Source: an uncultured Pelagibacteraceae bacterium (GTDB lineage Bacteria > Pseudomonadota > Alphaproteobacteria > Pelagibacterales > Pelagibacteraceae). Taken from it: DNA of 64,000 bases. The stretch is taken from contig CACJLJ010000002.1 in assembly GCA_902594235.1 (NCBI GenBank), positions 279,267 to 343,266 on the forward strand. Reading direction: 5' to 3'. Both the position numbers and the translations under genes were made by a program. The notes beneath the pieces were generated by a model that worked only from the letters and a program-made list of their open reading frames with translations, did no database searches and was not told the origin of the DNA. Positions 43,440 to 52,890 of the stretch are shown here, in pieces (positions within the stretch are counted from its first letter, which is position 1; every line of letters starts with the position of its first letter).

Positions 43440-45830
43440 TTAAAATTCACCAGCAATTTCAATATTAGCACCATAATCAGGTATTTTAGCAAATAAACTG
43501 TAATTAGAATTAATATTTATCAAAAAATTATTGAATTTTTTTGAATAAGTTAAATTTGATGGGCTATCAGTAATAGGGTCAATGCTAAGGGCAAATTGAC
43601 TACCATTCCTCTCTTTTGTTTGGCTTACTTTTATAATAAATCGCTCAGAGTAAGTTTCTTTTCTTTTAACCCTATCATCATTGTTCATAGTCATAATCTT
43701 TTCATAGGACGGTGATATAGTTAGGCCATTATTATATATTGCCTCAAAACCAATATTAGTTTTTAAACTTTTTTTCGAATATGTACCAATAATTTTATCT
43801 TTATTAACTGGAGTTTCTCCTAAATAATTATATTTGTAATTAATATTTGGAGTTAAATCATAAAGAATTTCTACTCCACCCATCGGTTGAAGAGTCCCCT
43901 GCTCAGTTTTAATCTTAGTTATATCAAATAAAAATCCAGCTGCGAGTTCACCACTTTTAAATGTGTCTTCAGCATATTTAATATCTTTAGATGGTCCATC
44001 AATAGTAGTGCTAATAAAATCAGTAAATTCAGATAAACGAGTTACTCCATAAGTAAATTTTCCAGTAGGTGTCAAATTTAAACCTCTAAAAAAAGTACTT
44101 TTGGTCCTATAATTAATAGATGTAAATACTTGTTCTCCATCTCTGTTACCTGATAATTTTCCTAAATGTTGATTATCAAATCTTAAAGCACTTAAACCTA
44201 AAACGGCATTTATGTATCTATTTTCATTTATTGGTGCAATTCCATATAAATTTAAAGTTAAAGACTCTAATTCTGTACCCTGTGCTGAGTTATGAATATT
44301 AGATTTATTATCTGCATATCTAACTGCTAAACCGAAAAATTTATTGTTACCAAATTTTCTATCTGAACCAAAGGTAATACCTTTTGATTTAATGCTTTTT
44401 GATTTTTCAAAACCGAGACTATCAAAATTACTCATAAATAACTCTCCAAGACTCCATGAGGACCATTTGGATTTTTTATCCTTTTTTCGATTTGTGCTCA
44501 CAAGAGATGCGATAGTTTTTTTTGCAGTTGGCTCAAGACTTATAGCTAGAGATTTTAACAATGGATTAGGAATATCTATATTGAAATTGTGGCTGGATAA
44601 ATCTTCTTTATTTCTGTTTCTTTTAATCCATTCAAATCTTTTAAAAATTGTTGAAACATTTAAAGTTATATTTTGTTTTGCCAATTCTACTTGAGAACCA
44701 ATTGAAGATGTAGGGTCGGATGAACATTTTACTAATCCATAAGGACAGTCTAATTTAAATTGGTTTATCTGGTGGACACCAGTACCTGATACGTTATCTA
44801 ATAAATACAAATTCATTCCATCTCTAGAAAAACCAAATCCACTAGGATCTCCAAATCGACTACTGGCTGCTCTATTCAAAAAAATTTCACCAACATGAAA
44901 CCTTCCAGCTTTAACGGCAGTAGATATGTCGTAGTTTTTTGTTAAATCAAAATGATAAATGTATTCTTGTTCTATATCCCCGTTACTAATTAAAACAAAC
45001 ATAACACTACCATCAGAGTTAAATTCTAAATCTTGGCCAAATTCATCTTCACCAGCAACATCCTCAATATCGAGATCGTTTAAGTCGACTTTATGGATTT
45101 CTGTTTTTGAAGAAATATCATAAGCTCTCGGTAATTGATATGTTGCAATGGTTGGAGAATTAGCAGTTTGATCTAAAGCAAAAATTTTTGTTCCATCTCT
45201 ATTAAACTCAATACTATTTTCAGCACCGTTTAAAGTTAAATGTTCAATAAATGTTAATGTATTAAGATCATAAGGTGTACTAGCTGTAAACTTTGCAAGT
45301 CTTCGGCTATCATCTAAAAAGAAAAATAATCTTCCTTTTTGATGAATTTCTATATCATGTGATTTTTGACCTAATATATTTCCAGATTGAGTTCTTGGGT
45401 CTGCCCCTTTCATATGATCACAATTAAAAGTTCCTGCTCTAACAGCGTCAGATAAAATTTGATAATTTTCTAGAAGCTTATTTTGACTTATTGAATTATT
45501 TCTCATTCCAGACATATTAGCATTAGATGTAAAAACAAAACTTCCATTCTCATCAAATTCAATGTCGGTTGGCGTGGTTGTTCTATCATTTATAAGAAGA
45601 GTATTTGATGTGTCATTTCCTCTACACTGTTGTTCTGGTACATTCCCCTTAGGCGTATTATTATTACCACCTGGAATTAAAGCTCCTACGAATGTGACTG
45701 ATAAAGTTGATGCAATAGCTAATGTTGAAAAATACATTCCAAATAAGATAAAAAATATATTTTTCTTAAAAGTTCCTTTTCTTAAAAGTTTGAATATCTT
45801 TTTAATATCTATTTTTTTCAAACTATTCAT
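43440..45830 (-). CDS. Autotransporter-like protein with beta-propeller passenger
   Basis: A 796-residue protein with a long N-terminal export signal (hydrophobic core FFILFGMYFSTLAIA, about residues 25-40). Residues about 70-360 have at least four propeller-like repeats of the form FDxxGSFVFTSN, FNRDGTKIFALD, FNSDGSVMFVLI and FSRDGMNLYLLD. The last about 300 residues look like a beta-barrel with alternating aromatic strands and end in AGEF, with the terminal Phe needed for barrel insertion. Together this is a type V secretion layout, with the passenger probably on the surface. It lies 10 bp after the CHASE2-phosphatase gene. Confidence 0.75.
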   Translation of the reverse strand: MNSLKKIDIKKIFKLLRKGTFKKNIFFILFGMYFSTLAIASTLSVTFVGALIPGGNNNTPKGNVPEQQCRGNDTSNTLLINDRTTTPTDIEFDENGSFVFTSNANMSGMRNNSISQNKLLENYQILSDAVRAGTFNCDHMKGADPRTQSGNILGQKSHDIEIHQKGRLFFFLDDSRRLAKFTASTPYDLNTLTFIEHLTLNGAENSIEFNRDGTKIFALDQTANSPTIATYQLPRAYDISSKTEIHKVDLNDLDIEDVAGEDEFGQDLEFNSDGSVMFVLISNGDIEQEYIYHFDLTKNYDISTAVKAGRFHVGEIFLNRAASSRFGDPSGFGFSRDGMNLYLLDNVSGTGVHQINQFKLDCPYGLVKCSSDPTSSIGSQVELAKQNITLNVSTIFKRFEWIKRNRNKEDLSSHNFNIDIPNPLLKSLAISLEPTAKKTIASLVSTNRKKDKKSKWSSWSLGELFMSNFDSLGFEKSKSIKSKGITFGSDRKFGNNKFFGLAVRYADNKSNIHNSAQGTELESLTLNLYGIAPINENRYINAVLGLSALRFDNQHLGKLSGNRDGEQVFTSINYRTKSTFFRGLNLTPTGKFTYGVTRLSEFTDFISTTIDGPSKDIKYAEDTFKSGELAAGFLFDITKIKTEQGTLQPMGGVEILYDLTPNINYKYNYLGETPVNKDKIIGTYSKKSLKTNIGFEAIYNNGLTISPSYEKIMTMNNDDRVKRKETYSERFIIKVSQTKERNGSQFALSIDPITDSPSNLTYSKKFNNFLININSNYSLFAKIPDYGANIEIAGEF

Positions 45831-45840
45831 GATTTTAAGA

Positions 45841-47892
45841 TTATTTCTTTTTTATTATCTCGGTATTATTTATATTTATTGCCATGCAAGTAATATCATC
45901 TCTTAACTTTTCAGCTCCCCAATTAAGCTCTTTTTCAATAGACTCTACTATATTTTTGGGTGTAACATCATTCATGTTATTTATAATTTTTTGAACACCT
46001 TCTGCTCCTAATTCCTCACCATTTTTCAAATATCCCTCAGTTACACCATCTGTATAAACAACAAACGTTTTATCTTTTAAATTTATAGTATTTGATTTTA
46101 CCATAGACTCTGTAAAATACTTTATAATCCCAATTGGTGGCATATCTGATTTAATATATTCATAATTTTTTTTTTGATCAAATGTTAAAATACTTTCATG
46201 TCCAGCATTAATAAAAACTAATTCGCCTGTTTTTATATTTAATTTTCCAAAAACAGCAGTAACAAACATGCCTTTAAATTTGGCTTCAACCAATTCATTA
46301 TTGACACCAAATACAACTTTTTCCAAAGGAAATTTTAAGTTAGTTAGTGTCCTAAATATTGAAGATGCTTTTGCCATATACATGCCGGCTTTAACTCCTT
46401 TTCCAGAAACATCAGCTAATGTAAAAAAATATTCTTCTGGTGTGGATCTAACTACATCAAAATAATCTCCTGATACATCTCTTGCTGGAACGTTTTTTGC
46501 AAAAATGAAATTTTCAAATTTTGAAATATCTGGAAATAAACTTTTTTGAACTCCTGCTGCAAGTTCTCTTTCTTTTAAGAGTTTTGCTTCTTTCTGCAAA
46601 TTAGCTAATGCAAGTTTATTTTCCTCAATAAATCTAAAATAAAGACCAGTCAAAAATGTCAACGTAACCATGAATAATGGATAGCTAATATCTACAAGTT
46701 CTGATCTAAATTTATAAATTGAAAATCCAATAATTATAATTGCTAATATATTTCCAAAGAAAATTGACAAACTATACTTTGGTTTGATTTTTTGAGATAA
46801 AACAAATGTGATTAATGCAACAATAATTGAAAATAATAATTCAAATATATACGTATTTGGATTTCTGATTAAGTAAGATTGATCTAAAATGTTTTCTATT
46901 ACATTTGCATGAACTTCAACTCCGGGTATTGTTACACCAAGAGGAGTTTTAACAAGATCAAAAAGACCTTGTGCTGATGCACCAATTAAAACATATTTAT
47001 CCTTAAAAAAATCTGATTGAAATTTTCCATCATAAACGTCGCTAGCTGATATATATTGGCTCTTGTCTGATTTTTTATATTTAATCCAAATTATACCATT
47101 TGGATCAGATTCTATTTTATAAGGTCTTGCACTTATTCTTTGAATTCCAACTTCATTTAACTCAACATAAATATTTTTTTGCTTTGATCCCACTCTAACC
47201 ATCTCTAAACCCATTGTTGGATATATCTTTTTATTAAACTGAACTATTAAAGGTAAAGATCTTATAATTCCGTCTAATTGATCTAAAAAAGAAATAGAAC
47301 CCAAGCCTTTAACATTTTTTTCTAATTTTTCTAAAGATCCTATTGAGTAAGGGTAAGAATAAGTAAATTTTTTTGGATCGCCCCCTTTTGACAAAAATCT
47401 AGCTTTTGCCTTTCGATCATAATTTGAATGGGAAGGAACATTGCTTCCCAATACAGCAATTATTGATTTAGACTCTTTTAACTTTTCAGAAAATAAATCA
47501 TCAGGACTTTTTAGATTTTGAAGTTCAGCTATATCAGAAGGTATTAAACCGTAAGATTTAAATATTTCCTCAGGGGATTGTTTATCTTTTTCAGTAAAAA
47601 AAATATCAAATCCAATAGCTTTTAGATCTGTAGTATTTAATTGATCAAGAATTTGTGCAAAAACAGTTCTATTCCATGGAAACTGTCCAAACTTTCCTAA
47701 ACTTTTCTCATCAATGTCTATAATGACAACATCAGTTTTTTTTTCTTGGGCAAATACCTTTTGATATAAATCAAAACTTAAAAAAGAAACTGACTTTATA
47801 AAAGCTGGATTTAATATTTTTAAAAAGATTAAAAAGATAAGTAATAAGAAAAATACAAAATAATTTAAATGCTTTTGTAAAAAATCTTTCAC
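45841..47892 (-). CDS. CHASE2-SpoIIE-type membrane phosphatase
   Basis: A 683-residue protein. An N-terminal helix precedes a periplasmic CHASE2 sensor (about residues 35-345) with VVIIDIDEKSLGKFGQFPWNR and KDKYVLIGASAQGLFDLVKTPLG. Three closely spaced membrane helices follow (about 355-425). A cytoplasmic helix then leads to a SpoIIE PP2C domain (about 460-683) with metal-binding Asp residues in RDVSGDYFDV, LADVSGKGVKAG, VYTDGVTEG and LRDDITCMAI. It should dephosphorylate a STAS anti-sigma-antagonist-type protein. CHASE2 is normally paired with FecR and TPR/outer-membrane partners in such loci, and those are the two next genes upstream. Confidence 0.9.
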   Translation of the reverse strand: MKDFLQKHLNYFVFFLLLIFLIFLKILNPAFIKSVSFLSFDLYQKVFAQEKKTDVVIIDIDEKSLGKFGQFPWNRTVFAQILDQLNTTDLKAIGFDIFFTEKDKQSPEEIFKSYGLIPSDIAELQNLKSPDDLFSEKLKESKSIIAVLGSNVPSHSNYDRKAKARFLSKGGDPKKFTYSYPYSIGSLEKLEKNVKGLGSISFLDQLDGIIRSLPLIVQFNKKIYPTMGLEMVRVGSKQKNIYVELNEVGIQRISARPYKIESDPNGIIWIKYKKSDKSQYISASDVYDGKFQSDFFKDKYVLIGASAQGLFDLVKTPLGVTIPGVEVHANVIENILDQSYLIRNPNTYIFELLFSIIVALITFVLSQKIKPKYSLSIFFGNILAIIIIGFSIYKFRSELVDISYPLFMVTLTFLTGLYFRFIEENKLALANLQKEAKLLKERELAAGVQKSLFPDISKFENFIFAKNVPARDVSGDYFDVVRSTPEEYFFTLADVSGKGVKAGMYMAKASSIFRTLTNLKFPLEKVVFGVNNELVEAKFKGMFVTAVFGKLNIKTGELVFINAGHESILTFDQKKNYEYIKSDMPPIGIIKYFTESMVKSNTINLKDKTFVVYTDGVTEGYLKNGEELGAEGVQKIINNMNDVTPKNIVESIEKELNWGAEKLRDDITCMAININNTEIIKKK

Positions 47893-47946
47893 AAAAATAA
47901 ACTTATATGTAATTTAGTTAAAGTAAATAAATCTTATTAGGAGTGT

Positions 47947-49245
47947 TTATTTCTTTTTTCTTCTTTTCTTCTTAGCTTTTTTCTTTTTAGCAGCTTTTCT
48001 TTTCTTAACTACTTTTCTCTTTTTTGCTACTTTCTTTTTAACTTTTTTCTTTGGTTTTTTCTTCACAACTTTTTTCTTTTTCTTTGGTTTTTTCTTCACA
48101 GCTTTTTTCTTTTTAGCCGGTTTTTTCTTCACAGCTTTTTTCTTTTTAGCTGGTTTTTTCTTAGTTGCTTTTTTCTTAGTAGCTTTTTTCTTAGTAGCTT
48201 TTTTCTTAGTTGCTTTTTTCTTAGTAGCTTTTTTCTTAGTTTCCTTTTTCTTAGTTACTTTTTTCTTCTTACCTTTTTTCTTTTCAGCTTTAGCTTTTTT
48301 CTTTTTACCTTTTTTATTTTTTGCTTTAGCTTTTTTCTTTTTACCTTTTTTATTTTCTGTTGCTTTAGCTTTTTTCTTTTTAGCTTTCTCAGCTTTAGCT
48401 TTTTTCTTTTTCTCAGCTCTTTCTTTTTTTATAACAACTTTCTTTTCTTTATCTTTTTTAATATTTTCTTTAATAATTGATTTAATTTCTTCTTTTTCAA
48501 ATCCTAAGCTTTTCAATTCTTTTTTTAGTTGCTTTCGTATTTTTTTTCTTTCAGACTTTGTTTCATCCGGTGAAAGTTTTGCAACTCTCAAAGATTTCAT
48601 TTTTTTATTGAATTTTTTTAATTGATTTTTTGTAATTTTTTTAGCTTGTCCTGGAGCTTTACCTTTAGTCATTGAAGTCATGCTATAAGGATTGTCCAAT
48701 AAAGTTTTACCGAAATTATTTCCAACAAGTACTGCACCAGGTCTCATACCTAAAGTATTATTTTTACCTGGACCTATTAATAAAGTATCTGTTTTTCCTT
48801 TTGAAACTATAGTTTGAAATTCTGTTCCTCTAGACCCCAAAGTTCCCTCTGGAACTTCGACCGTTAAACTGTCTGGATTTTTTTTACTAATTAATCCAGA
48901 AATAACTTTTAAACTTCCTTGTTTTACACTTGCAACAATTTTTCCATCGTTAGTAGCTGGATCAAATACAAAGGTATCCATAACAACTTCTGAGTCTTCA
49001 CCAATTGTAAATGTTGATTGATCTAATAATAAAATTTGTGTTCCTGAGCCTGCAGCAGCGTAAATTGTTTCATTAAGATAAATTTTATCTCCTGCTTTTA
49101 ATTCTCTTGTTTCAGTTTTTACAGTTCCAGAAATAGCTCCTACTATACCTACAAGTTGTTTTTCAATTGTAAGTTTTTCCTCAGCATTGACATTCAAGCT
49201 GATGAGAAAAAATATACTCGCTACAATGGATACAATTTTTTTCAT
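47947..49245 (-). CDS. FecR-domain secreted protein with histone-like Lys-rich tail
   Basis: A 432-residue protein with a signal peptide (IVASIFFLISLNVNA). Residues about 28-165 are a FecR domain: VGIVGAISGTVKTETRELKAGDKIYLNETIYAAAGSGTQILLLDQSTFTIG and EVPEGTLGSRGTEF. Residues about 230-432 are almost only Lys with Ala, Thr, Pro and Val, in 5-residue (KKKAT) and 11-residue repeats. The domain is periplasmic in this family. The tail could bind peptidoglycan, LPS or nucleic acid. It lies between the CHASE2-phosphatase and TPR-barrel genes. Confidence 0.85.
   Translation of the reverse strand: MKKIVSIVASIFFLISLNVNAEEKLTIEKQLVGIVGAISGTVKTETRELKAGDKIYLNETIYAAAGSGTQILLLDQSTFTIGEDSEVVMDTFVFDPATNDGKIVASVKQGSLKVISGLISKKNPDSLTVEVPEGTLGSRGTEFQTIVSKGKTDTLLIGPGKNNTLGMRPGAVLVGNNFGKTLLDNPYSMTSMTKGKAPGQAKKITKNQLKKFNKKMKSLRVAKLSPDETKSERKKIRKQLKKELKSLGFEKEEIKSIIKENIKKDKEKKVVIKKERAEKKKKAKAEKAKKKKAKATENKKGKKKKAKAKNKKGKKKKAKAEKKKGKKKKVTKKKETKKKATKKKATKKKATKKKATKKKATKKKPAKKKKAVKKKPAKKKKAVKKKPKKKKKVVKKKPKKKVKKKVAKKRKVVKKRKAAKKKKAKKKRRKKK
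48062..48265. repeat. In-gene tandem repeats: 3 x 33 bp then 7 x 15 bp
   Basis: Three 33-bp units (48062-48160, starting TTCACA and ending GGTTTTTTC) are followed by seven 15-bp units (48161-48265, TTAGTWGCTTTTTTC with variants in the last two). They encode the Lys-rich repeats of the FecR protein on the minus strand. The units are similar enough that copy number probably changes between strains. Confidence 0.9.
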
Positions 49246-49359
49246 AACGGAAAACTATCAAATTTTGATGAAAAATAAAATCAAAAAACTCAAACTGGGC
49301 ACACGAAATATGCTGCTTTTTAAGAGGAATTTTAAACAGTAGGTAGAAAATCGATTAGA

Positions 49360-50664
49360 TCAGTTAAAACTAAATGATCTAGCAAAACTTAAAGAAAAAG
49401 AATCGGTAATATAATCGTAATTTAAAAGATTTGCCTCTGATTGAATTTTTTCATAAGAAAGGTTTACAAAAAAGCTTCGGTTAGGATCAATAGCTGGAAA
49501 TATATCACCAATTGCTTTTGTAACCATTATATCAAAAGTGTTTGTGACGTCTGATCTAACTATACTAGAGCTAACTGAAGTGTCTGCTTTTTTATAATCA
49601 TTAAAACTATAAGAGTTCGAAACTGCGATATAAGCCCAAGGAAAAGCAAAATTTAATCCAAAACCTACATCGTAAGTTTCATAATCATTTCCTGCATCAA
49701 TTTTTGCATCACTATCACTATAACCTAGACTAATATTTGTAGTAATTAATTCATTAAATATAAAATCATGTCCTAAAGTAAAACTATGTCCTATTGAATT
49801 TGTTTCATCAGCAGTTGCATCAGTAGAATTTTGGTTACCTTTTGAGTCTGAAAAAGAATATCCATAACTTATTGAATTTCTTTCACCGATTGAAAAAAAG
49901 CTTCCTGCTCCATACATCATTGAAAAACTGTCAGCATCCGTTTGATAATCAGATTTACTTAACATTAAATACGGACTTACACTTTGACCTAAAAATATTG
50001 TGTCTAATCCAAAAGTAAATCCATAACTTTGATAATCATCATCTGTCTCTTGATATTGCTCTGATAAACTGTGTGATAAATTAATTAGTAATGAAGACTC
50101 TTCTCCGATTGGTCTTGTAGCAGAGAAACCTATTCCTCCACTGAGTGTTCTATCATGTTTGGCTGAGTTGAAACCTACAACACTATCAGATTCACTTTTC
50201 ATTCTTGTTTTAGAAACACTGTTAACATTATCTGTAAAAACAGATCCAGCTGAGGTATCTAAATTAAATGCCCATAAGCCTGGTTCTCTATCCTTTAACT
50301 CAGTTTCTATTTCTTGCAATGTCTCTAAATCTTCTGAGGATAAATCTTTTCTAAGCTTCATCTCCGCAATTATTGTGTTTGCCTTTTCAGGAGAGTCGAC
50401 TTGAACCAAAACTGATAACAAATATAATTTAATTTCAGTATTTTCTGGATATAACATATTCATTCTTTCAAGAGTAGAAATTGTTTGTTTAAAGTTTCCC
50501 ATTTTTCCTTGTTGCTGGGCGTACTTTAAATTTAAATCTAAATCATTTGGTTTTTGCAGAATTTGCATATAAGTAATATTTTTTTCATTTGAAAATGCTG
50601 AGGTAGAAATCAATAAAAAAATTGAAACGTAAATAAGTTTAAGTATGTGCAATTTAAAAATCAT
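49360..50664 (-). CDS. TPR plus outer-membrane beta-barrel protein
   Basis: A 434-residue protein with a signal peptide (YVSIFLLISTSAFS). Residues about 30-125 hold TPR-like helices (LNLKYAQQQGKMGNFKQTISTLERMNMLYPEN). From about residue 130 to the end there are alternating aromatic/polar strands ending SFSLSFARSFSFN, a beta-barrel pattern. Proteins of this layout accompany FecR and CHASE2 proteins, presumably as the outer-membrane end of the signalling path. The 114-bp gap before FecR (49246-49359) holds no recognised element. Confidence 0.78.
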   Translation of the reverse strand: MIFKLHILKLIYVSIFLLISTSAFSNEKNITYMQILQKPNDLDLNLKYAQQQGKMGNFKQTISTLERMNMLYPENTEIKLYLLSVLVQVDSPEKANTIIAEMKLRKDLSSEDLETLQEIETELKDREPGLWAFNLDTSAGSVFTDNVNSVSKTRMKSESDSVVGFNSAKHDRTLSGGIGFSATRPIGEESSLLINLSHSLSEQYQETDDDYQSYGFTFGLDTIFLGQSVSPYLMLSKSDYQTDADSFSMMYGAGSFFSIGERNSISYGYSFSDSKGNQNSTDATADETNSIGHSFTLGHDFIFNELITTNISLGYSDSDAKIDAGNDYETYDVGFGLNFAFPWAYIAVSNSYSFNDYKKADTSVSSSIVRSDVTNTFDIMVTKAIGDIFPAIDPNRSFFVNLSYEKIQSEANLLNYDYITDSFSLSFARSFSFN

Positions 50665-50725
50665 AAAAAGTGAAAGATATTAAGAATAATATTTTTTTCA
50701 ATTACTAATTTTTTTTAAATAACCT

Positions 50726-52879
50726 TTATTTTCCAATACTTATAACAGTTAGATCATCTGTTAATTTTTGATTTTTAGTCGTATCGATCACTGATTTTGT
50801 TATATTGTCTAATTGTTTGGTAGCATCTTTATTAAAATTCTCTTCAATAATTTTTATAGAGCCATCTATACCAATTTCATTTCCATCTTTATCTAAACTT
50901 TCTGACAAGCCATCAGTAAAAGCATAAAATCTTGAACCATTTAATTTAACTTTATTGATATTATATACACTCTTATCTTTTTGTTTAATAACACCTAATG
51001 GTGGTGCCAAACTTTCTATTTGATTATAAGTCCCTTTATTATCTCTAACTACTGCTGGCTGATGACCTGCATTCACCCATCTAAGTTCATCAGTTATTAG
51101 ATTATACTCTCCAATAATTGAGGTTACAAACATTCCGCCAGTTTTAGTATTGTTTAAATCATTATTCATATGAAAAACCATTTCATCTGGATCTACCTTT
51201 GACTGAGACAAAACTTCGAAAAGTGTTGAAGCCTTCGCCATAACCATGCCAGCATGTATTCCTTTTCCAGCAACATCTGCAATTATAAAGTAAATACTAT
51301 CATTATGTGGGTAAAAACTAAAAAAATCTCCAGAAACTTCTCTTGCAGCTATATTAATCCCATGAACTGGATAATTATTTAAATTTCTTTTTGGTAAAAA
51401 ATTTTCCTGAACTTTTACGGCAAGCTTAACCTCTTTTGAAATTCTTTCACGCCATTTATTTTTTTCTTCCTCACTAGTTTCAAGTTTGCTCATGAGCTTA
51501 TTATAATACAGACCAATTACCCCACCTGCTGTAAATGGATCTTGGGGTCCTCTAATTTTGAGATCACCTGACTCAGACTGTTTGTCTAAGATTGAGATTA
51601 AATCATGTTCTATAGAAACTGCATTATGCTCAGCAATATTTAAACCAAGCTCTTCTTGAACAGGGCTAACTCTAAGTGGATAAAATTTATTAAAAAAACT
51701 TAAAAGTATAAATGAAGTTATAAATGTAAATGCTCCTATACTAAATATTCCAATCAACTGAATCTTAATTTGCGAAAATCTATCAAGTCCAGTATCTAAA
51801 ATATTTAGGTCACTAAACAAACCAACTGCCAACGTTCCCCAAATTCCTGCTGCTAAATGAACAGGCACAGCACCAACCACATCATCAATTTCATATTTAT
51901 TTAAAATTTCGTTAACAGTAATTGCAATAATTGCTCCAACTATTCCAACAAGGATTGATACAACTGATGTCATTGAATTGCATCCTGCTGTGATAGCAAC
52001 TAATCCGGCTAATGGTCCTAAAATTATGTAAAAGGGATCTGGTTTTTTAAATTTTAAGTATGAGATACTTAAACCAGTTAATAATCCAAATGCAGCTGCT
52101 AAAAAGGTATTAATCAAAATTAATGGAACTGTCTCATCCATTGCTCCATTACTTCCACCATTAAAACCAAACCAACCAAACCATAATATAAGTGTTCCTA
52201 AGACAGCTAATGGAAAACTTGAGCCAGTAAATTTGCCTTTATTTGCATCTGAATATTTTCCTATTCTGGGTCCTAGAATTAAAACTGCAGCCAACGCAAT
52301 CCATCCACCCACAGAATGGACAATTGTACTGCCGGCAAAATCAACAAAACCTAAGTCTGAGAGCCATCCTGTTGTTTTGATTGTGCCAGTAGCAACTAAT
52401 AACTGATCAACTGAGTCATATTTTGACAAGTAACTTGAAGACCAAGCCCAGTGACCAACTATGGGATAAATTATACCAGTAGCTAACACTGTCATTATTA
52501 GATAACCATTAAATTTCATTCTCTCAGCAACAGCACCTGAAATAATTGTTGCGGCTGTAGCAACAAACATGGCCTGGAAAACAAAATAAGTCATGTACTC
52601 AGCTTTATCTGTTTTGAAAAAAAATAAGTCAGTACCAAAAAATCCATTATATGAAGTACCGAACATTAATCCAAAACCAAAAATCCAAAAGATAACTACA
52701 GACACTCCAAAGTCTGCAGCATTTTTCAAAGCAACGTTAATACTATTTTTGTGTCTGGATAAACCAGTTTCCATACACATAAATCCAGCCTGCATAATGA
52801 AAACTAAAACTGCACAATCAATAACCCACAAAGTATCAATATTTCTCGTAAGAATATCTATTACTTCTTCAGGCATCAT
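50726..52879 (-). CDS. Ammonium transporter fused to SpoIIE-type PP2C phosphatase
   Basis: A 717-residue fusion. Residues about 15-400 are a complete Amt domain with 11 hydrophobic segments. Asp180 is in VDFAGSTIVH, and the twin pore histidines are His188 and His341 (VGAVPVHLAAGIWGT). The conserved Amt tail is kept as EELGLNIAEH (409-418). A helical linker (about 455-490) joins a SpoIIE domain with metal Asp518 (SGDFF), Asp535 (ADVAGKG), Asp656 (FTDGLSE) and Asp708/709 (TDDLTV). All residues expected for both activities are visible. Ammonium passage or binding probably controls dephosphorylation of a STAS protein; two such proteins lie 1.5 kb away. The preceding gene is a small lipoprotein 11 bp upstream. 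Confidence 0.93.
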   Translation of the reverse strand: MMPEEVIDILTRNIDTLWVIDCAVLVFIMQAGFMCMETGLSRHKNSINVALKNAADFGVSVVIFWIFGFGLMFGTSYNGFFGTDLFFFKTDKAEYMTYFVFQAMFVATAATIISGAVAERMKFNGYLIMTVLATGIIYPIVGHWAWSSSYLSKYDSVDQLLVATGTIKTTGWLSDLGFVDFAGSTIVHSVGGWIALAAVLILGPRIGKYSDANKGKFTGSSFPLAVLGTLILWFGWFGFNGGSNGAMDETVPLILINTFLAAAFGLLTGLSISYLKFKKPDPFYIILGPLAGLVAITAGCNSMTSVVSILVGIVGAIIAITVNEILNKYEIDDVVGAVPVHLAAGIWGTLAVGLFSDLNILDTGLDRFSQIKIQLIGIFSIGAFTFITSFILLSFFNKFYPLRVSPVQEELGLNIAEHNAVSIEHDLISILDKQSESGDLKIRGPQDPFTAGGVIGLYYNKLMSKLETSEEEKNKWRERISKEVKLAVKVQENFLPKRNLNNYPVHGINIAAREVSGDFFSFYPHNDSIYFIIADVAGKGIHAGMVMAKASTLFEVLSQSKVDPDEMVFHMNNDLNNTKTGGMFVTSIIGEYNLITDELRWVNAGHQPAVVRDNKGTYNQIESLAPPLGVIKQKDKSVYNINKVKLNGSRFYAFTDGLSESLDKDGNEIGIDGSIKIIEENFNKDATKQLDNITKSVIDTTKNQKLTDDLTVISIGK

Positions 52880-52890
52880 TTAAAAAAAAA

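Noticed and set aside
49285..49320. Sigma-54-like promoter (CTGGGCAC...TATGCTGC)
   Set aside because: The spacing between GG and GC is 12 rather than 10 bases, and it points away from the minus-strand genes.
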